40,144 nt of DNA from Flavobacteriales bacterium (GCA_002701365.1 NZUK01000024.1:1-40144), one strand, 5' to 3'. Positions 27,601-35,678 are shown, numbered from the stretch's first letter. Made by a program: numbers and translations. Notes: a model not told the origin generated them from the sequence alone.

Positions 27601-30600
27601 GAGATTATGTTTTAATTGCATATGATCTTAATGGTTGTTGTGGGCAAACATTGGTTTCAATGAATCAGCCTGGAGAAAATACATTGACTATTTCTGATTA
27701 TGATCCTATATTATGTCCCGGTGGTCAGACGGAAATAGACTTTATTATTGAAGGATCAGTTGGACAATTTGACGTCCTGATTGATAATGTTTTACTCCCT
27801 GAAAATACAAGTATTGAGGGAGGAACAGTAATTATTGACACTAATGACGCTGATGGGGATGGCTTTCCTGACGGATTTGTTCAGTTGAATGGAAGTTATT
27901 GGGATGGCATACCAGAAACCTTTTGGCCAGATCTATATAATGAATGTGACGGAGTGGTAAATACTATTTATATAAATATTGAAAATAGCTCAGGTATTGA
28001 TGATGGAGATCTTATTGGAGCTTTTTATACCACTGGAGAAGGAAGTTTACAATGTTTTGGATATAATGAATATGTTTCTTCAACTAGTGGTAGTAGTTTA
28101 ATTACTATACCAATATGCGAGGGTGATGAAAATGGTTTTAATAATGGTGAAGAAGTAGTCTTTTTAGTTTTTGATTCAAGCGAGGGTGTAACATACGAAG
28201 TTAATGTGTCATATGAATATAACAACGAATTTGGCGTTTTTTCAGATGTTTTTACATTTGATTCCACTTATGATGGATTATGGATATCGTCACTGAATAT
28301 TGTAGGTGTTTCTGGCAATGTTCCGGATTTTACAATAATTGCCGAAGAGGGAAGTTACAATATTCAAGTCAATAGATCGGATAGCATTGACTCTAATAAC
28401 GACGGTGTTTTAGATGATGCATTTATTTGTTTGGTGGTTGATACAACTATCAATGTTGTTGATCCTGACCCAATGATAGTTAATATTTCTTCCGGAGGTT
28501 CCGCATGTAATTATCTCGATGATAATGGTGGTGTTCAGTCAACTCCAGGAGGATACATAGAGATAAATGATTTTTCAGGTGGTACCGCTCCATACATATA
28601 TTCTTGGTATGATTCTGACTCAAATATTATAGAACAAAGTTTCATAAATGGTATTCCTACTATAGAAGACTTTGATGGAGACGGTCTTCTAGATGATTTA
28701 GACTTTCTTCCTTCAGGTTTTTATGCACTAAATGTTGAGGATGCAAATGGCTGTTTTTTTGATACAATTATCGATCTTTCTGGATCAGACTTACAGTTAA
28801 GTTCTCTAATTGTCAATTCTTCTCTTATTGCTTGCTCGGGTGGTACAACAACTGTTGAGTTGGTATTAAATGAATCAGACAATGCGCCATATACTTTTAC
28901 TTGGTCTACATCTTTAGGTGATTTGATATTGTCAACTACAGAATTTAATGGCATTATTGAGATTTTTGATGTAGAAGAAGGTTTGTATACTGCGACTGTA
29001 ACTGATTCCTTTGGTTGTCAAATAATTAATGATGTTGATATTGATGTCAATCCATCTGGTCAGATTGCAATATTTAACCCTCTGATAGAACTTGTTTGTG
29101 GAGAAGATGATGCTTATGTGAATTTTGCTAATTGTCCAAATGAAGGAGATTTATGCATTGCTAATGGTACACCGCCTTTTAATTATACTTTTTATATAGT
29201 TGAAGATCTAAATGGTAATGGTGTTTTGGAGTTTGGTACAAATGAGTATTCTAGTGCAGGTTGGTCGGGATCTACAGATATAAGTGAGCCTGAGGCAACA
29301 TTATTATTTGATAATGATGGCGATCAGATTTTTGATACATATTCATTTTTTGTTGAAGATGCTTCAGGGTGCGAAGGAGAGTATTTCTTTACTTTAGTTC
29401 CGCCTGAGCCTATTGAGTTTGAGCCTGCAATAGATTCAATAATATGCTATGGAGATTCTGCAACAATTTCTTTAGAGTTGGTTACGGGTAACCCTGGGCT
29501 ATATGATTTTATTTTTCAGGGTGATACAACAACTATTACAATTGGGGGAGCTTCAGAGTTAGATTTTTATATCGATGATGATACGGGTATGTTTGATGAC
29601 GCTTATTATACTGACGTTAATGCAACTCTATTGTTTTTTGATGATGCTGCAAGTATTTTTACAGAAAATGATACAATTGGAGTGTTTTATACTGGAGAAA
29701 ATGGTATTACTTGCGGAGGTTCTATTGTCTATCAAAATGAAACTGTATTTAATATACCAGTTTGGGGTAATGATAGTTCTACTCCGGAAGATGATGGTTT
29801 TGTTGCTGGTGAAACAATATTGATTTTAGTTAATTCTGGCGGAATAGTGTATCAGGTTGATATTTTAGATTTTGACATAAATTCAGATTCACCATTTACA
29901 TATATACCTAATGGAACTTCTGCTATAAGTGATGCTCAAATTGGCAATGAGTTTTCACAGGGTCCTAATTTTATTACAGAACCTCTTTCTGAAGGAGATT
30001 ATTTTATAGAAGTGGTGGACGGAAATCAATGTTATTGGAGTGATTTTATCTCTATTGAAGGGGTAGATGAATATTCTTTGTCAGGGGAGGTTAATAATCC
30101 AACCTGTGATTTGGGTGGTTCAGGTGAAATTATTGTAGATGTTTTTGGAGGGACTGTTCTTACAGGTTATTCATTTATTTGGACTGGTCCTTCTAATTTT
30201 TCGTCAGCTGATTTTGGATTTTCAACTACCTTGTCTGATTTGTCTCCAGGTGAATATACTTTAATTGTTTTTGATGATAATGAATGTTTATTATCAGAAG
30301 TGTTTGTTGTAGAGGTTGATGTGCCTGAGCCTACAATTTCTATTATTAATGAATTATGTGGTGATGACGGCTCAATTGAAACCTGTGTAGATTGGCAAGG
30401 ACAAGTTGTATTTAATTATTCTAATGGATCTCTTAGTGATTCATTTACTTTGATTAATGATACAGGTGGTGAGATTTGTTATGTGTTTGATAATTTAGCT
30501 GCAGGTAATTATAATCTATCAATTTCTAGTGGTGATGATGATTCGGGATGTTTTTATGAGCAATTCGACTTGGTTATTGAAGAGGCTGCGCCGTTTTTTG

Positions 30601-33209
30601 TTCAATTTGAAACTGAGCCCGCAACCTGTTATAACGGGACTGGTAGTATATGGATTGAAGTGTTAGAAGGTGGAAACCCTCCGTATAGTATCGATTGGGA
30701 AGGTATAGATACGTATTTTGCTCCTGTAGGTGAGCATCAATTTACTATTACTGATGATAGTGGATGCTCTTATTCGCAAAGTTATTTCATAGCAAATCCT
30801 CCTGTTGTAAGTATTGATTTCTCTCTTTTAAATAATACTTGCTTTGAAGAGTCTGAAGGTGCTATTGAATTTGTAATTTCTGGTGGTAATGATTCACAGT
30901 ACACTTATGAAGTATATGGCCCTAATTCACTGGAAAACATAGTTTTAAGCGGAACAGGGTCTAGTGGAGCTTTAAGTTCTTTGGTTTCAGGTGTATATAC
31001 TTTTAGTATCGAGGATGGTAGTGAGTGTGAATTTGTTTTTGCTCAAGAAATTTCAAGTGAGTTTGAAGAAATAGTTTTTGAGAATGTAGATAATCAAAAT
31101 ACAGCAATTGGGATTTGGGAGTTAGATGAAACAGTTCCAGGAGATTGCTTTGGAGAGAATGGGGTAGTGTATTTAAATATTTTGAACGCAGACAATTCTA
31201 ATTATTTATATCATTGGTATGAATTGCCGGATGGTGAAGAAGAAGATTGGGATGGGGATGGCTTGCTAAATTCCGATCCTTTAGAAACAAGTGTTGATGG
31301 CGGTGTTTTTATAAGCAATCAGGTTAGTTATTCAGATCAAGTGTCGTTGCCGGCTGGTTTTTATTATGTTTTTGTTGAGTCTGTTTCTGACGCTTGCTTG
31401 TCTGATATAGTATTATTCGAAATAGAGACACCGGATGTGTTTAATGTGAGTATAGATGATGTTAATCTTAGTTGTCAAGGTGAATTAGCAAGTCCGATCT
31501 CTATTATTAGTGGTGGTAATGAAGAAGATATTGATGGAGATGGTCTAGTTAATAATGATATATTCGGTAACTGGATAGATCCTGATATTGATGGAGATGG
31601 ATTATATGATTTGGATGGTAATTGTATTTCTAATTGTAATGATGATGATGATGACATAGATAACGATGGGATTCATAATCCTGGTCCAGATGGGATATTA
31701 TATACTTATGACGACGAGTGCGTTAGTGGATGTAATAATGATGATGACTATATTGGAGGAACTTTATATAATGGCCTTTCTACAGTATATGATCCTTTAA
31801 TATTCTCTAATGGATTGGTATTCGAAGTCTTTGAAAACGGTAATTGGGTAGAGTTTGACACCTCTTTGGGCTTGTCTGGAGGAACCTACAGAGCTTACGC
31901 AACAGATAGTAATGGTTGTTATAGTAATATGGAAGAATTTGTTGTTTTTGAGCCATTTTTGCTAGAGATTGCTGCTTCATATGACTATAATGCTTTAGGT
32001 AGTTCTCAAATAATTATTCATAATCCAGGTTTAGATGGTGTTTTATATAATAATGACGATGAAATTGAGCCAATAAATTTATTGTGCTTTGGTGATTCTG
32101 TCGCAATAGTAGCTGAGCCTTTTGGCGGTTCGCCACCATATGTGATTAGTTGTGTGAATAATTTAGATGAAGAGGTGGATTTGCAAGAAGAAATGTTGTC
32201 GTCAGGGGAATATCAGATATCTGTATATGACAGTGAGCAGTGTCAACAATTTTTTAATTTCACCATATTGCCTTCGCCTCCACAGATATCAATTAATGCA
32301 GATTTGGACAACGATGGTATTAGTGGGGAATTAAATTACAATAATTTTCATGTGTCGTGTAATGGAGCTTCTGATGGAGAAATTCAGTTTTTGGTTCCTG
32401 AAAATTCTGGAACTCCACCTTTTTCTATTGATATTTATTTGGATAATAATATTGTTAGCCAAGGTGATTATGTGGATGTTCAGCCAAATTCATTGATGAT
32501 GATTGATAATTTGCCGGCAGGATTTTATGATTTCTTAATTACAGATGCAAATACTTGTGTTTCTGTTGAAACTATAGAATTGATTCAGCCAGATGAATTT
32601 TCTCCAGATATAGAGTATATTATTAATGCTTCTTGTGATGAAGAAACAGATGGTATGATAATTATTAGAACAAGCGGTGGTAATCCTCCTTTTGAATATG
32701 TTATTAATTCTTCTTCAGATGTTTATACTACACAGGACAGTTTATTGGTTGTGTATGAAGACGACTATCTAGTTGATGATGTTATTGTTGAGGAAATTTT
32801 AATAACAGAATCTGATATACTATTGTCTAATTTACCTGGTAATTCTTGGCATACAGTTAGTGTAATAGATGATGATTATGGGTGTTTAGAGTTTCCGGTA
32901 GGATATTCTTTATATGTAGGTTCGGATGATTCTGATTGCCTGTTTATTCCGTCAGTTTTCACTCCCAATGGAGATGGAATTAATGATACTTGGGAAATGG
33001 ATGGTATAGATTTATATTCTGATGTGACTATAAAAGTTTTTAATAGATGGGGGCAGGTGGTTTATGAGTCTGAAGAAGGGAGCTACGTTCCATGGGATGG
33101 GGTCAGTCAGTTGAACGATGCAGACCAAGAAATAGCAACATATTACTACGTTATTGATTTAAATATAGAAGGTAAAACATATAACGGTAGTGTTACAATT
33201 AAAAGATAA
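24642..33209 (+). CDS. Giant T9SS type-B surface protein with cytochrome c, Cys-rich repeats and C-type lectin domain
   Basis: A predicted 2855-residue secreted protein; ATG lies three bases after the previous stop. Order of parts: signal peptide (FTLLLLLFCLSMTFAQ); cytochrome c domain at about 23-113 with CANCH (Cys36, Cys39, His40) and GGYMPP (Met90, probable axial ligand); a beta domain at about 145-265; an array of about 13 Cys-rich GCTDxxACNYNxxAxxDDGSC repeats (118-870); a C-type lectin domain at about 490-640 nested in the eighth repeat (WIGLN, YVNWANGQP, AWNDLC, FVLE); then SprB-like repeats with calcium-loop inserts and two copies of an IGxFYTxxxG domain; and a type-B sorting domain (2766-2855). 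Exported heme protein and adhesin in one chain is unusual. Partner: the PorP/SprF protein encoded next. Role is inferred as surface binding, possibly to glycans, with redox or heme function unproven. Confidence 0.92.
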   Translation: MNKIKFTLLLLLFCLSMTFAQTSYEDDVLPIFEVKCANCHGIGGGGLNVGLDITSETAILEGSNSGEVVVLGDYENSILYQRITGDGGYMPPSWTSNEILDAEEVSIVASWILGLNDGCTDENALNYDPGAINDDGSCEYAPWDVLVTDCSMTIALPSNLSITLDGEIVTEPIWIGVANTDGVVSGSSLYTPGEVSAIAIWQASGGDPGLTGGETLNWVVSYNGIVGVATVNYDTSMFATDGTYACNGMASIDILTALSEQILIDGCTDSFACNYNSEATTDDGSCIYITETCDECSGETDGLGTVLDGDTDNDGICNNDEILGCTDSESCTFNANATEDDGSCQYLDNCGVCGGDDTACLGCTDENSCNYGGASITIDDGSCEYTSCAGCTDFEACNFNPEFTIDDGSCDYSCLGCTDSTACNFDPDATLDNGTCEYTSCNGCTDTNACNYNPDSLEDDGSCEYTSCVGCLDSTACNYDSSASVDCSSLQEEIEGFNLMGTFENSNYYISTSEFSADTALIICESLGGSLVSINSQQENDFVFDNIDENPVWIGLNLNENGEYGWTTGEVVDYVNWANGQPTADCTVGDGTDSGLNWTLIIGINGGWWGESFNSEGPAAWNDLCSNYPFNFVLELPSTCCDYVDDICETCEDGVVVDNDEDDDDICDNDEIQGCVDSLACNYNENATDDDESCIYVNTENNCGYCSGETDGTGVYIVNDSDNDSVCDPDDLCPDEDDLADVNSNSIADCLETTGCTDPSACNYNEDANVDDLTCFYPDGCTDSTACNYDPDALCDDGTCILPDGCTNLNSCNYDVNALCDDGSCTSLTEDDSCLVCTDPTACNYVDVNGVDFYTIENNSTCTFDSCCNEPSATNYDPNCECVDNALCFTIPDGCDFDCFTGDDGIFPIPVISSYGAYQISCFGGSDGVLGIDFNTMNLVSDGVAPYSVQVYQQFDSNGDGTISIDEEVFIGTLDENNSEFNNLTAGDYVLIAYDLNGCCGQTLVSMNQPGENTLTISDYDPILCPGGQTEIDFIIEGSVGQFDVLIDNVLLPENTSIEGGTVIIDTNDADGDGFPDGFVQLNGSYWDGIPETFWPDLYNECDGVVNTIYINIENSSGIDDGDLIGAFYTTGEGSLQCFGYNEYVSSTSGSSLITIPICEGDENGFNNGEEVVFLVFDSSEGVTYEVNVSYEYNNEFGVFSDVFTFDSTYDGLWISSLNIVGVSGNVPDFTIIAEEGSYNIQVNRSDSIDSNNDGVLDDAFICLVVDTTINVVDPDPMIVNISSGGSACNYLDDNGGVQSTPGGYIEINDFSGGTAPYIYSWYDSDSNIIEQSFINGIPTIEDFDGDGLLDDLDFLPSGFYALNVEDANGCFFDTIIDLSGSDLQLSSLIVNSSLIACSGGTTTVELVLNESDNAPYTFTWSTSLGDLILSTTEFNGIIEIFDVEEGLYTATVTDSFGCQIINDVDIDVNPSGQIAIFNPLIELVCGEDDAYVNFANCPNEGDLCIANGTPPFNYTFYIVEDLNGNGVLEFGTNEYSSAGWSGSTDISEPEATLLFDNDGDQIFDTYSFFVEDASGCEGEYFFTLVPPEPIEFEPAIDSIICYGDSATISLELVTGNPGLYDFIFQGDTTTITIGGASELDFYIDDDTGMFDDAYYTDVNATLLFFDDAASIFTENDTIGVFYTGENGITCGGSIVYQNETVFNIPVWGNDSSTPEDDGFVAGETILILVNSGGIVYQVDILDFDINSDSPFTYIPNGTSAISDAQIGNEFSQGPNFITEPLSEGDYFIEVVDGNQCYWSDFISIEGVDEYSLSGEVNNPTCDLGGSGEIIVDVFGGTVLTGYSFIWTGPSNFSSADFGFSTTLSDLSPGEYTLIVFDDNECLLSEVFVVEVDVPEPTISIINELCGDDGSIETCVDWQGQVVFNYSNGSLSDSFTLINDTGGEICYVFDNLAAGNYNLSISSGDDDSGCFYEQFDLVIEEAAPFFVQFETEPATCYNGTGSIWIEVLEGGNPPYSIDWEGIDTYFAPVGEHQFTITDDSGCSYSQSYFIANPPVVSIDFSLLNNTCFEESEGAIEFVISGGNDSQYTYEVYGPNSLENIVLSGTGSSGALSSLVSGVYTFSIEDGSECEFVFAQEISSEFEEIVFENVDNQNTAIGIWELDETVPGDCFGENGVVYLNILNADNSNYLYHWYELPDGEEEDWDGDGLLNSDPLETSVDGGVFISNQVSYSDQVSLPAGFYYVFVESVSDACLSDIVLFEIETPDVFNVSIDDVNLSCQGELASPISIISGGNEEDIDGDGLVNNDIFGNWIDPDIDGDGLYDLDGNCISNCNDDDDDIDNDGIHNPGPDGILYTYDDECVSGCNNDDDYIGGTLYNGLSTVYDPLIFSNGLVFEVFENGNWVEFDTSLGLSGGTYRAYATDSNGCYSNMEEFVVFEPFLLEIAASYDYNALGSSQIIIHNPGLDGVLYNNDDEIEPINLLCFGDSVAIVAEPFGGSPPYVISCVNNLDEEVDLQEEMLSSGEYQISVYDSEQCQQFFNFTILPSPPQISINADLDNDGISGELNYNNFHVSCNGASDGEIQFLVPENSGTPPFSIDIYLDNNIVSQGDYVDVQPNSLMMIDNLPAGFYDFLITDANTCVSVETIELIQPDEFSPDIEYIINASCDEETDGMIIIRTSGGNPPFEYVINSSSDVYTTQDSLLVVYEDDYLVDDVIVEEILITESDILLSNLPGNSWHTVSVIDDDYGCLEFPVGYSLYVGSDDSDCLFIPSVFTPNGDGINDTWEMDGIDLYSDVTIKVFNRWGQVVYESEEGSYVPWDGVSQLNDADQEIATYYYVIDLNIEGKTYNGSVTIKR
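24708..24980 (+). other. N-terminal c-type cytochrome domain of giant 2
   Basis: The segment starts SYEDDVLPIFEVKCANCHG and continues with a GDYENSILYQRI stretch, GGYMPPSW and EVSIVASWILGL. This is the plan of the small 'planctomycete-type' cytochrome c domain: PIF...C..CHG heme-attachment site (codons 24747-24761), PG(D)xxxSxLxxR, MPP with the distal methionine, and a final helix before W I. All key residues are present, so covalent heme is predicted. Confidence 0.88.
24993..27246 (+). repeat. CTDxxACNYNxxAxxDDGSC repeat array, about 13 units
   Basis: Units of roughly 20-23 residues, G-C-T-D-x-x-A-C-N-Y-x-x-x-A-x-x-D-D-G-S-C, occur close together (for example 25437, 25611, 25728, 25812, 25887, 25968, 26049) and again from about 26661. 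Each has three cysteines. Some are joined by the longer spacer CSGETDGxG...DNDxxC (25522 and 26756). The array is interrupted by a C-type lectin domain. Such repeats are common in T9SS cargo of marine Bacteroidota; their function is not known to me. Confidence 0.9.
26108..26560 (+). other. C-type lectin domain nested in the Cys-rich array of giant 2
   Basis: The segment has the C-type lectin landmarks in order: NYYISTSEFSADTALIICES (the WxxA..C helix region), GGSLVSINSQQENDFV, WIGLN, YGWTTGEVVDYVNWANGQP (the QPxxxC/EPN-like loop), GGWWGES, AWNDLCS and NFVLEL. It is flanked by CNYDSSASVDCSS on the left and TCCDYVDDIC on the right. Sugar specificity cannot be read from this. Confidence 0.85.
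32937..33206 (+). other. T9SS type-B C-terminal domain of giant 2
   Basis: Residues 2766-2855: CLFIPSVFTPNGDGINDTW, DVTIKVFNRWGQVVYESEE, VPWDG, EIATYYYVIDL and terminal TYNGSVTIKR. It is clearly homologous to the last domain of giant 1 yet diverged enough to exclude a very recent duplication. Confidence 0.95.
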
Positions 33210-33212
33210 GAT

Positions 33213-34271
33213 ATGATTAAACTAAAAAACATAATAATATTAACAGCTGTGTTATTGCTTTTTACAAATGTAAAAGCTCAACAGCTTCCCGTGTATACAC
33301 AGTATGTGTTTAATGAGTATGTTATGAATCCGGCAGTAGCAGGTACTGTAGATCATTCGCCAATTAGAATGAGTTATAGGGATCAATGGAGTGGTTTTAC
33401 TGATATTAAAGGAAATAATGTCGCCCCTAAGACATTTTCTTTTAGTGCGCATACACCTATTAGTAATAGTTTAGCTTTCGGTGGTTTTGCCTACAATGAT
33501 GTGACAGGTCCAATTAGTCAAACAACTGGTCAGGTTAGTTATAGTTGGAGAGGGTGCTTGTCGCCACAGTCTTGTTTTTGGGATAAGAAAAAATTTATTT
33601 CATTTGCTTATGGGGTTAGGTTTATTCAATGGGCTTTTGATGAAACGCAAACTGAAGATTACAGTGGGACAATACTGGGTATTAATGATCCTGTTTTGCC
33701 TAATACTATAGAAACTGATTTTCTTATTAGTCATACTGTGGCTTCATATTTTTATACTGAATATTTTTATGCAGGTCTTTCTGCGCAAAATCTATTTGCC
33801 AGAGCGCTAAAAATACAAACTCACCAGAGTTATGAAAACAGATTAACTCCTGAATATAATTTTATGGCTGGCGCATATCTTCCTTTTACTGAAGATAGGT
33901 CCTTGGCGGTGGAGCCCTCGATATTAACTAAAACAACTAGTTGGTCTGAGACTCAAGTTGACGTTAGTCTTCGTTTTATATATGAAAATAGTGTGTGGTT
34001 AGGCTCGTCTTATAGAGCATCTGAGCAAGCATTTGCATTTTTATTTGGTGTTGAGCGAGGTGATTGGTTTATTGGGTATAGTTATGATACAGCTGTTAAA
34101 GGAATAGATAATTATAGTTCTGGAACACATGAAGTTGCGTTAGGTATTAATTTATCAATGTTTGCTAATTTTGATAACGTTAGACTTAAAAGTAGATTTA
34201 AAAACAGAAGAATGTTATTGAATCCTTTTAGAAGAACAGGGTCTAGTAGTAGGAGGGGGGCAGGTGTGTAA
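33213..34271 (+). CDS. PorP/SprF-family outer-membrane protein (T9SS type-B accessory)
   Basis: A 352-residue protein with a signal peptide (IIILTAVLLLFTNVKAQ) and the family opening QQLPVYTQYVFNEYVMNPAVAGT, followed by SYRDQWSGF, AHTPISNSLAFGGFAYND and alternating aromatic strands of an outer-membrane beta-barrel. It starts three bases after the second giant gene stops. In F. johnsoniae, SprF is encoded just downstream of SprB and is needed for its secretion and surface attachment; PorP/SprF paralogues are regularly paired with type-B cargo. The arrangement here strongly implies service to one or both giants. The basic tail (RFKNRRMLLNPFRRTGSSSRRG) is longer and more charged than I would expect and may be periplasmic. 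Only one such gene serves two cargo genes. Confidence 0.94.
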   Translation: MIKLKNIIILTAVLLLFTNVKAQQLPVYTQYVFNEYVMNPAVAGTVDHSPIRMSYRDQWSGFTDIKGNNVAPKTFSFSAHTPISNSLAFGGFAYNDVTGPISQTTGQVSYSWRGCLSPQSCFWDKKKFISFAYGVRFIQWAFDETQTEDYSGTILGINDPVLPNTIETDFLISHTVASYFYTEYFYAGLSAQNLFARALKIQTHQSYENRLTPEYNFMAGAYLPFTEDRSLAVEPSILTKTTSWSETQVDVSLRFIYENSVWLGSSYRASEQAFAFLFGVERGDWFIGYSYDTAVKGIDNYSSGTHEVALGINLSMFANFDNVRLKSRFKNRRMLLNPFRRTGSSSRRGAGV

Positions 34272-34283
34272 AATCCAGTACTT

Positions 34284-34661
34284 ATGATAGATCATTATAA
34301 TAATTTAACTGATAAAGAAAAATCAATACTTTTAGATGGTGGTACAGAGCCTCCATTTAGCGGTGAGTATAATGATTTTTCTCAGTTAGGGAGTTATGTT
34401 TGTAAAATGTGTGATTCGGAATTGTTTAGTTCGGTAAGTAAATTTCAGTCTGATTGTGGATGGCCATCTTTTGATGACGCAATTCAAGGTTCTATTAGAA
34501 AAAAAAGAGATGCAAGTTTAGGGCGAATAAGGACAGAAATAACATGTGTTAATTGTGATGGTCATTTGGGGCATGTGTTTGAGGGAGAGGAGTATACTAA
34601 AAAAAATATTCGGTATTGTGTGAATAGTTTAAGTTTAAAATTTATACCAAAAAAAAAATGA
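34284..34661 (+). CDS. msrB: Peptide-methionine (R)-S-oxide reductase MsrB
   Basis: A 125-residue, single-domain MsrB that reduces methionine-R-sulfoxide in proteins. It shows both zinc CxxC pairs (Cys40/Cys43 and Cys88/Cys91), the CGWPSF motif with a probable resolving Cys58, GHLGHVF, and the catalytic Cys112 in RYCVNSLSLKF. No signal peptide is present, so it is predicted cytoplasmic. The start is 12 bases after the PorP/SprF stop and it overlaps the next gene by four bases (ATGA), so it may be the tail of the adhesin operon or have its own promoter not visible here. Length is slightly short but complete for the family. Confidence 0.95.
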   Translation: MIDHYNNLTDKEKSILLDGGTEPPFSGEYNDFSQLGSYVCKMCDSELFSSVSKFQSDCGWPSFDDAIQGSIRKKRDASLGRIRTEITCVNCDGHLGHVFEGEEYTKKNIRYCVNSLSLKFIPKKK

Positions 34662-35530
34662 GAAATATAATTTTTTATATGGCAATATGTTTGTCAGTAA
34701 ATGTCCTTTTGGGGCAGGAAATGTTTATTCAAAATACAGATAATTTAAAGGGTAGTGTTAAGGTTATGGGTAAGCAGTATACAACAGTCTATGACAATAC
34801 TGCTCATAGTTATCGCTATTTTGATGAATTCGGAAAAGAAATATTTTTAATTAAATCTTTTAATGAAGAAAATGAAGAGATTAATTTGTCTATTGAAAAA
34901 AACCCAACTACTGAGTCGATAGAAATTATTATTGACAATGAGCCTATTGGGGTTGTTGTTAATTCTGTAATTTATGATTTCAATATGTTAGAGATTGGTA
35001 GATTATTTGGAGGCAGGTATTCTGATAAAAATATAAATGATTTTTGGGAGGGTGTTGATTATAATCGTGGCAATATATCAATATATGAGCATACTGGAGT
35101 TTATAAAATAGGAAGTTTATTGTTTGAGAGGGAGATTGATCATTATGCTGTTCTTGGAATGGAAAAAATAGAACTAGAGGATATTGAGAAAATGGATATG
35201 AGGACATCAAAAAAATCAGTTAGAAATATTCAGCGTATGTATAAAAAGCTTATGAAAAAATATGATTTAAGAAAAAATCCAAATAATGCCGAGGTGCAGG
35301 AGATGGCAAGTAAAATGACGACAGCCTTTAATAGTGTTATGAAAGACTTTGGTGTTAATAATAAAAAAGATAAAAAAATATTAGGATTAATTCCTGATGA
35401 GTACTTAAGCGAGGAAAGAAGGTCAAAATGGAGTGATCATGAAGGGTATGTTCCTTATAGTCAAAGAGATATTAAAGGTCATAATCCAGATACTCAAATT
35501 CAAAAAAATGATTTATACGATTTAGATTAA
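34658..35530 (+). CDS. Secreted protein of unknown function with degenerate J-like domain
   Basis: A 290-residue protein that I do not recognise as a named family. It begins with a signal peptide (IIFYMAICLSVNVLLGQ), then a beta-rich N-terminal half with a repeated strand pattern (KGSVKVMGKQYTTVYDNTAHS). Residues about 162-230 read like a J-domain: HYAVLG, then YKKLMKKYDLRKNPNNAEVQ and an AFNSVMKDFGV end, but the obligatory HPD is replaced by DLR, and an extra loop of about 10 residues lies between the first two helices. A charged C-terminus follows. The ATGA overlap with msrB indicates coupled translation. Exported location plus lack of HPD argues against ordinary DnaK co-chaperone activity; protein binding is a guess. 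The gene itself is secure. Confidence 0.8.
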   Translation: MRNIIFYMAICLSVNVLLGQEMFIQNTDNLKGSVKVMGKQYTTVYDNTAHSYRYFDEFGKEIFLIKSFNEENEEINLSIEKNPTTESIEIIIDNEPIGVVVNSVIYDFNMLEIGRLFGGRYSDKNINDFWEGVDYNRGNISIYEHTGVYKIGSLLFEREIDHYAVLGMEKIELEDIEKMDMRTSKKSVRNIQRMYKKLMKKYDLRKNPNNAEVQEMASKMTTAFNSVMKDFGVNNKKDKKILGLIPDEYLSEERRSKWSDHEGYVPYSQRDIKGHNPDTQIQKNDLYDLD

Positions 35531-35572
35531 TATAAGTCATCTGTCAATAATTCAAATACTTTTTTTAAAAAG

Positions 35573-35615
35573 AGACATTTTGTCATGATTTTTTAAAATA
35601 AAAAGACATTTTGTC
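35573..35615. promoter_or_regulatory. Two direct copies of AGACATTTTGTC, each a small dyad, upstream of hsp20
   Basis: AGACATTTTGTC occurs at 35573-35584 and 35604-35615, 31 bases apart (close to three helical turns). Each contains the symmetric core GACA-TTT-TGTC. Same-face spacing of two identical dyads just ahead of a gene suggests binding sites for a dimeric regulator. They lie in the 148-base gap before hsp20. Confidence 0.55.
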
Positions 35616-35620
35616 TTTTT
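35600..35620 (+). terminator. Possible AT-rich terminator hairpin after the msrB/J-like genes
   Basis: AAAAAGACA (35600-35608), a TTT loop and TGTCTTTTT (35612-35620) form a perfect nine-base stem that ends in a T run (TTTTTGTTTT). It could terminate the upstream transcript in either direction, though only three pairs are G-C and it coincides with the second regulatory dyad, so the two readings compete. Confidence 0.4.
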
Positions 35621-35628
35621 GTTTTAAG

Positions 35629-35644
35629 TGGCATAAAATATGAT
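35629..35644 (+). promoter_or_regulatory. Sigma-54-like promoter of hsp20 (imperfect -12 element)
   Basis: TGGCAT-AAAAT-ATGAT matches the upstream half (TGGCA) of the sigma-54 consensus and keeps GG (35630-35631) ten bases from the expected GC, which here is GA (35642-35643). Predicted transcription would start near 35655, 24 bases before the hsp20 ATG. Eight bases at its left (TGGCATAA) are identical to the stronger element at 12469. The weak -12 half keeps this tentative. Confidence 0.45.
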
Positions 35645-35678
35645 GGTTAATTTATAGTATTAACTTAAAAAAAATAAA

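Noticed and set aside
12570-33209. Possibility that the two giant genes are one gene split by a frameshift
   Set aside because: The first ends with a complete sorting domain and stop codons (TAATAA), and the second begins with its own ATG and signal peptide.
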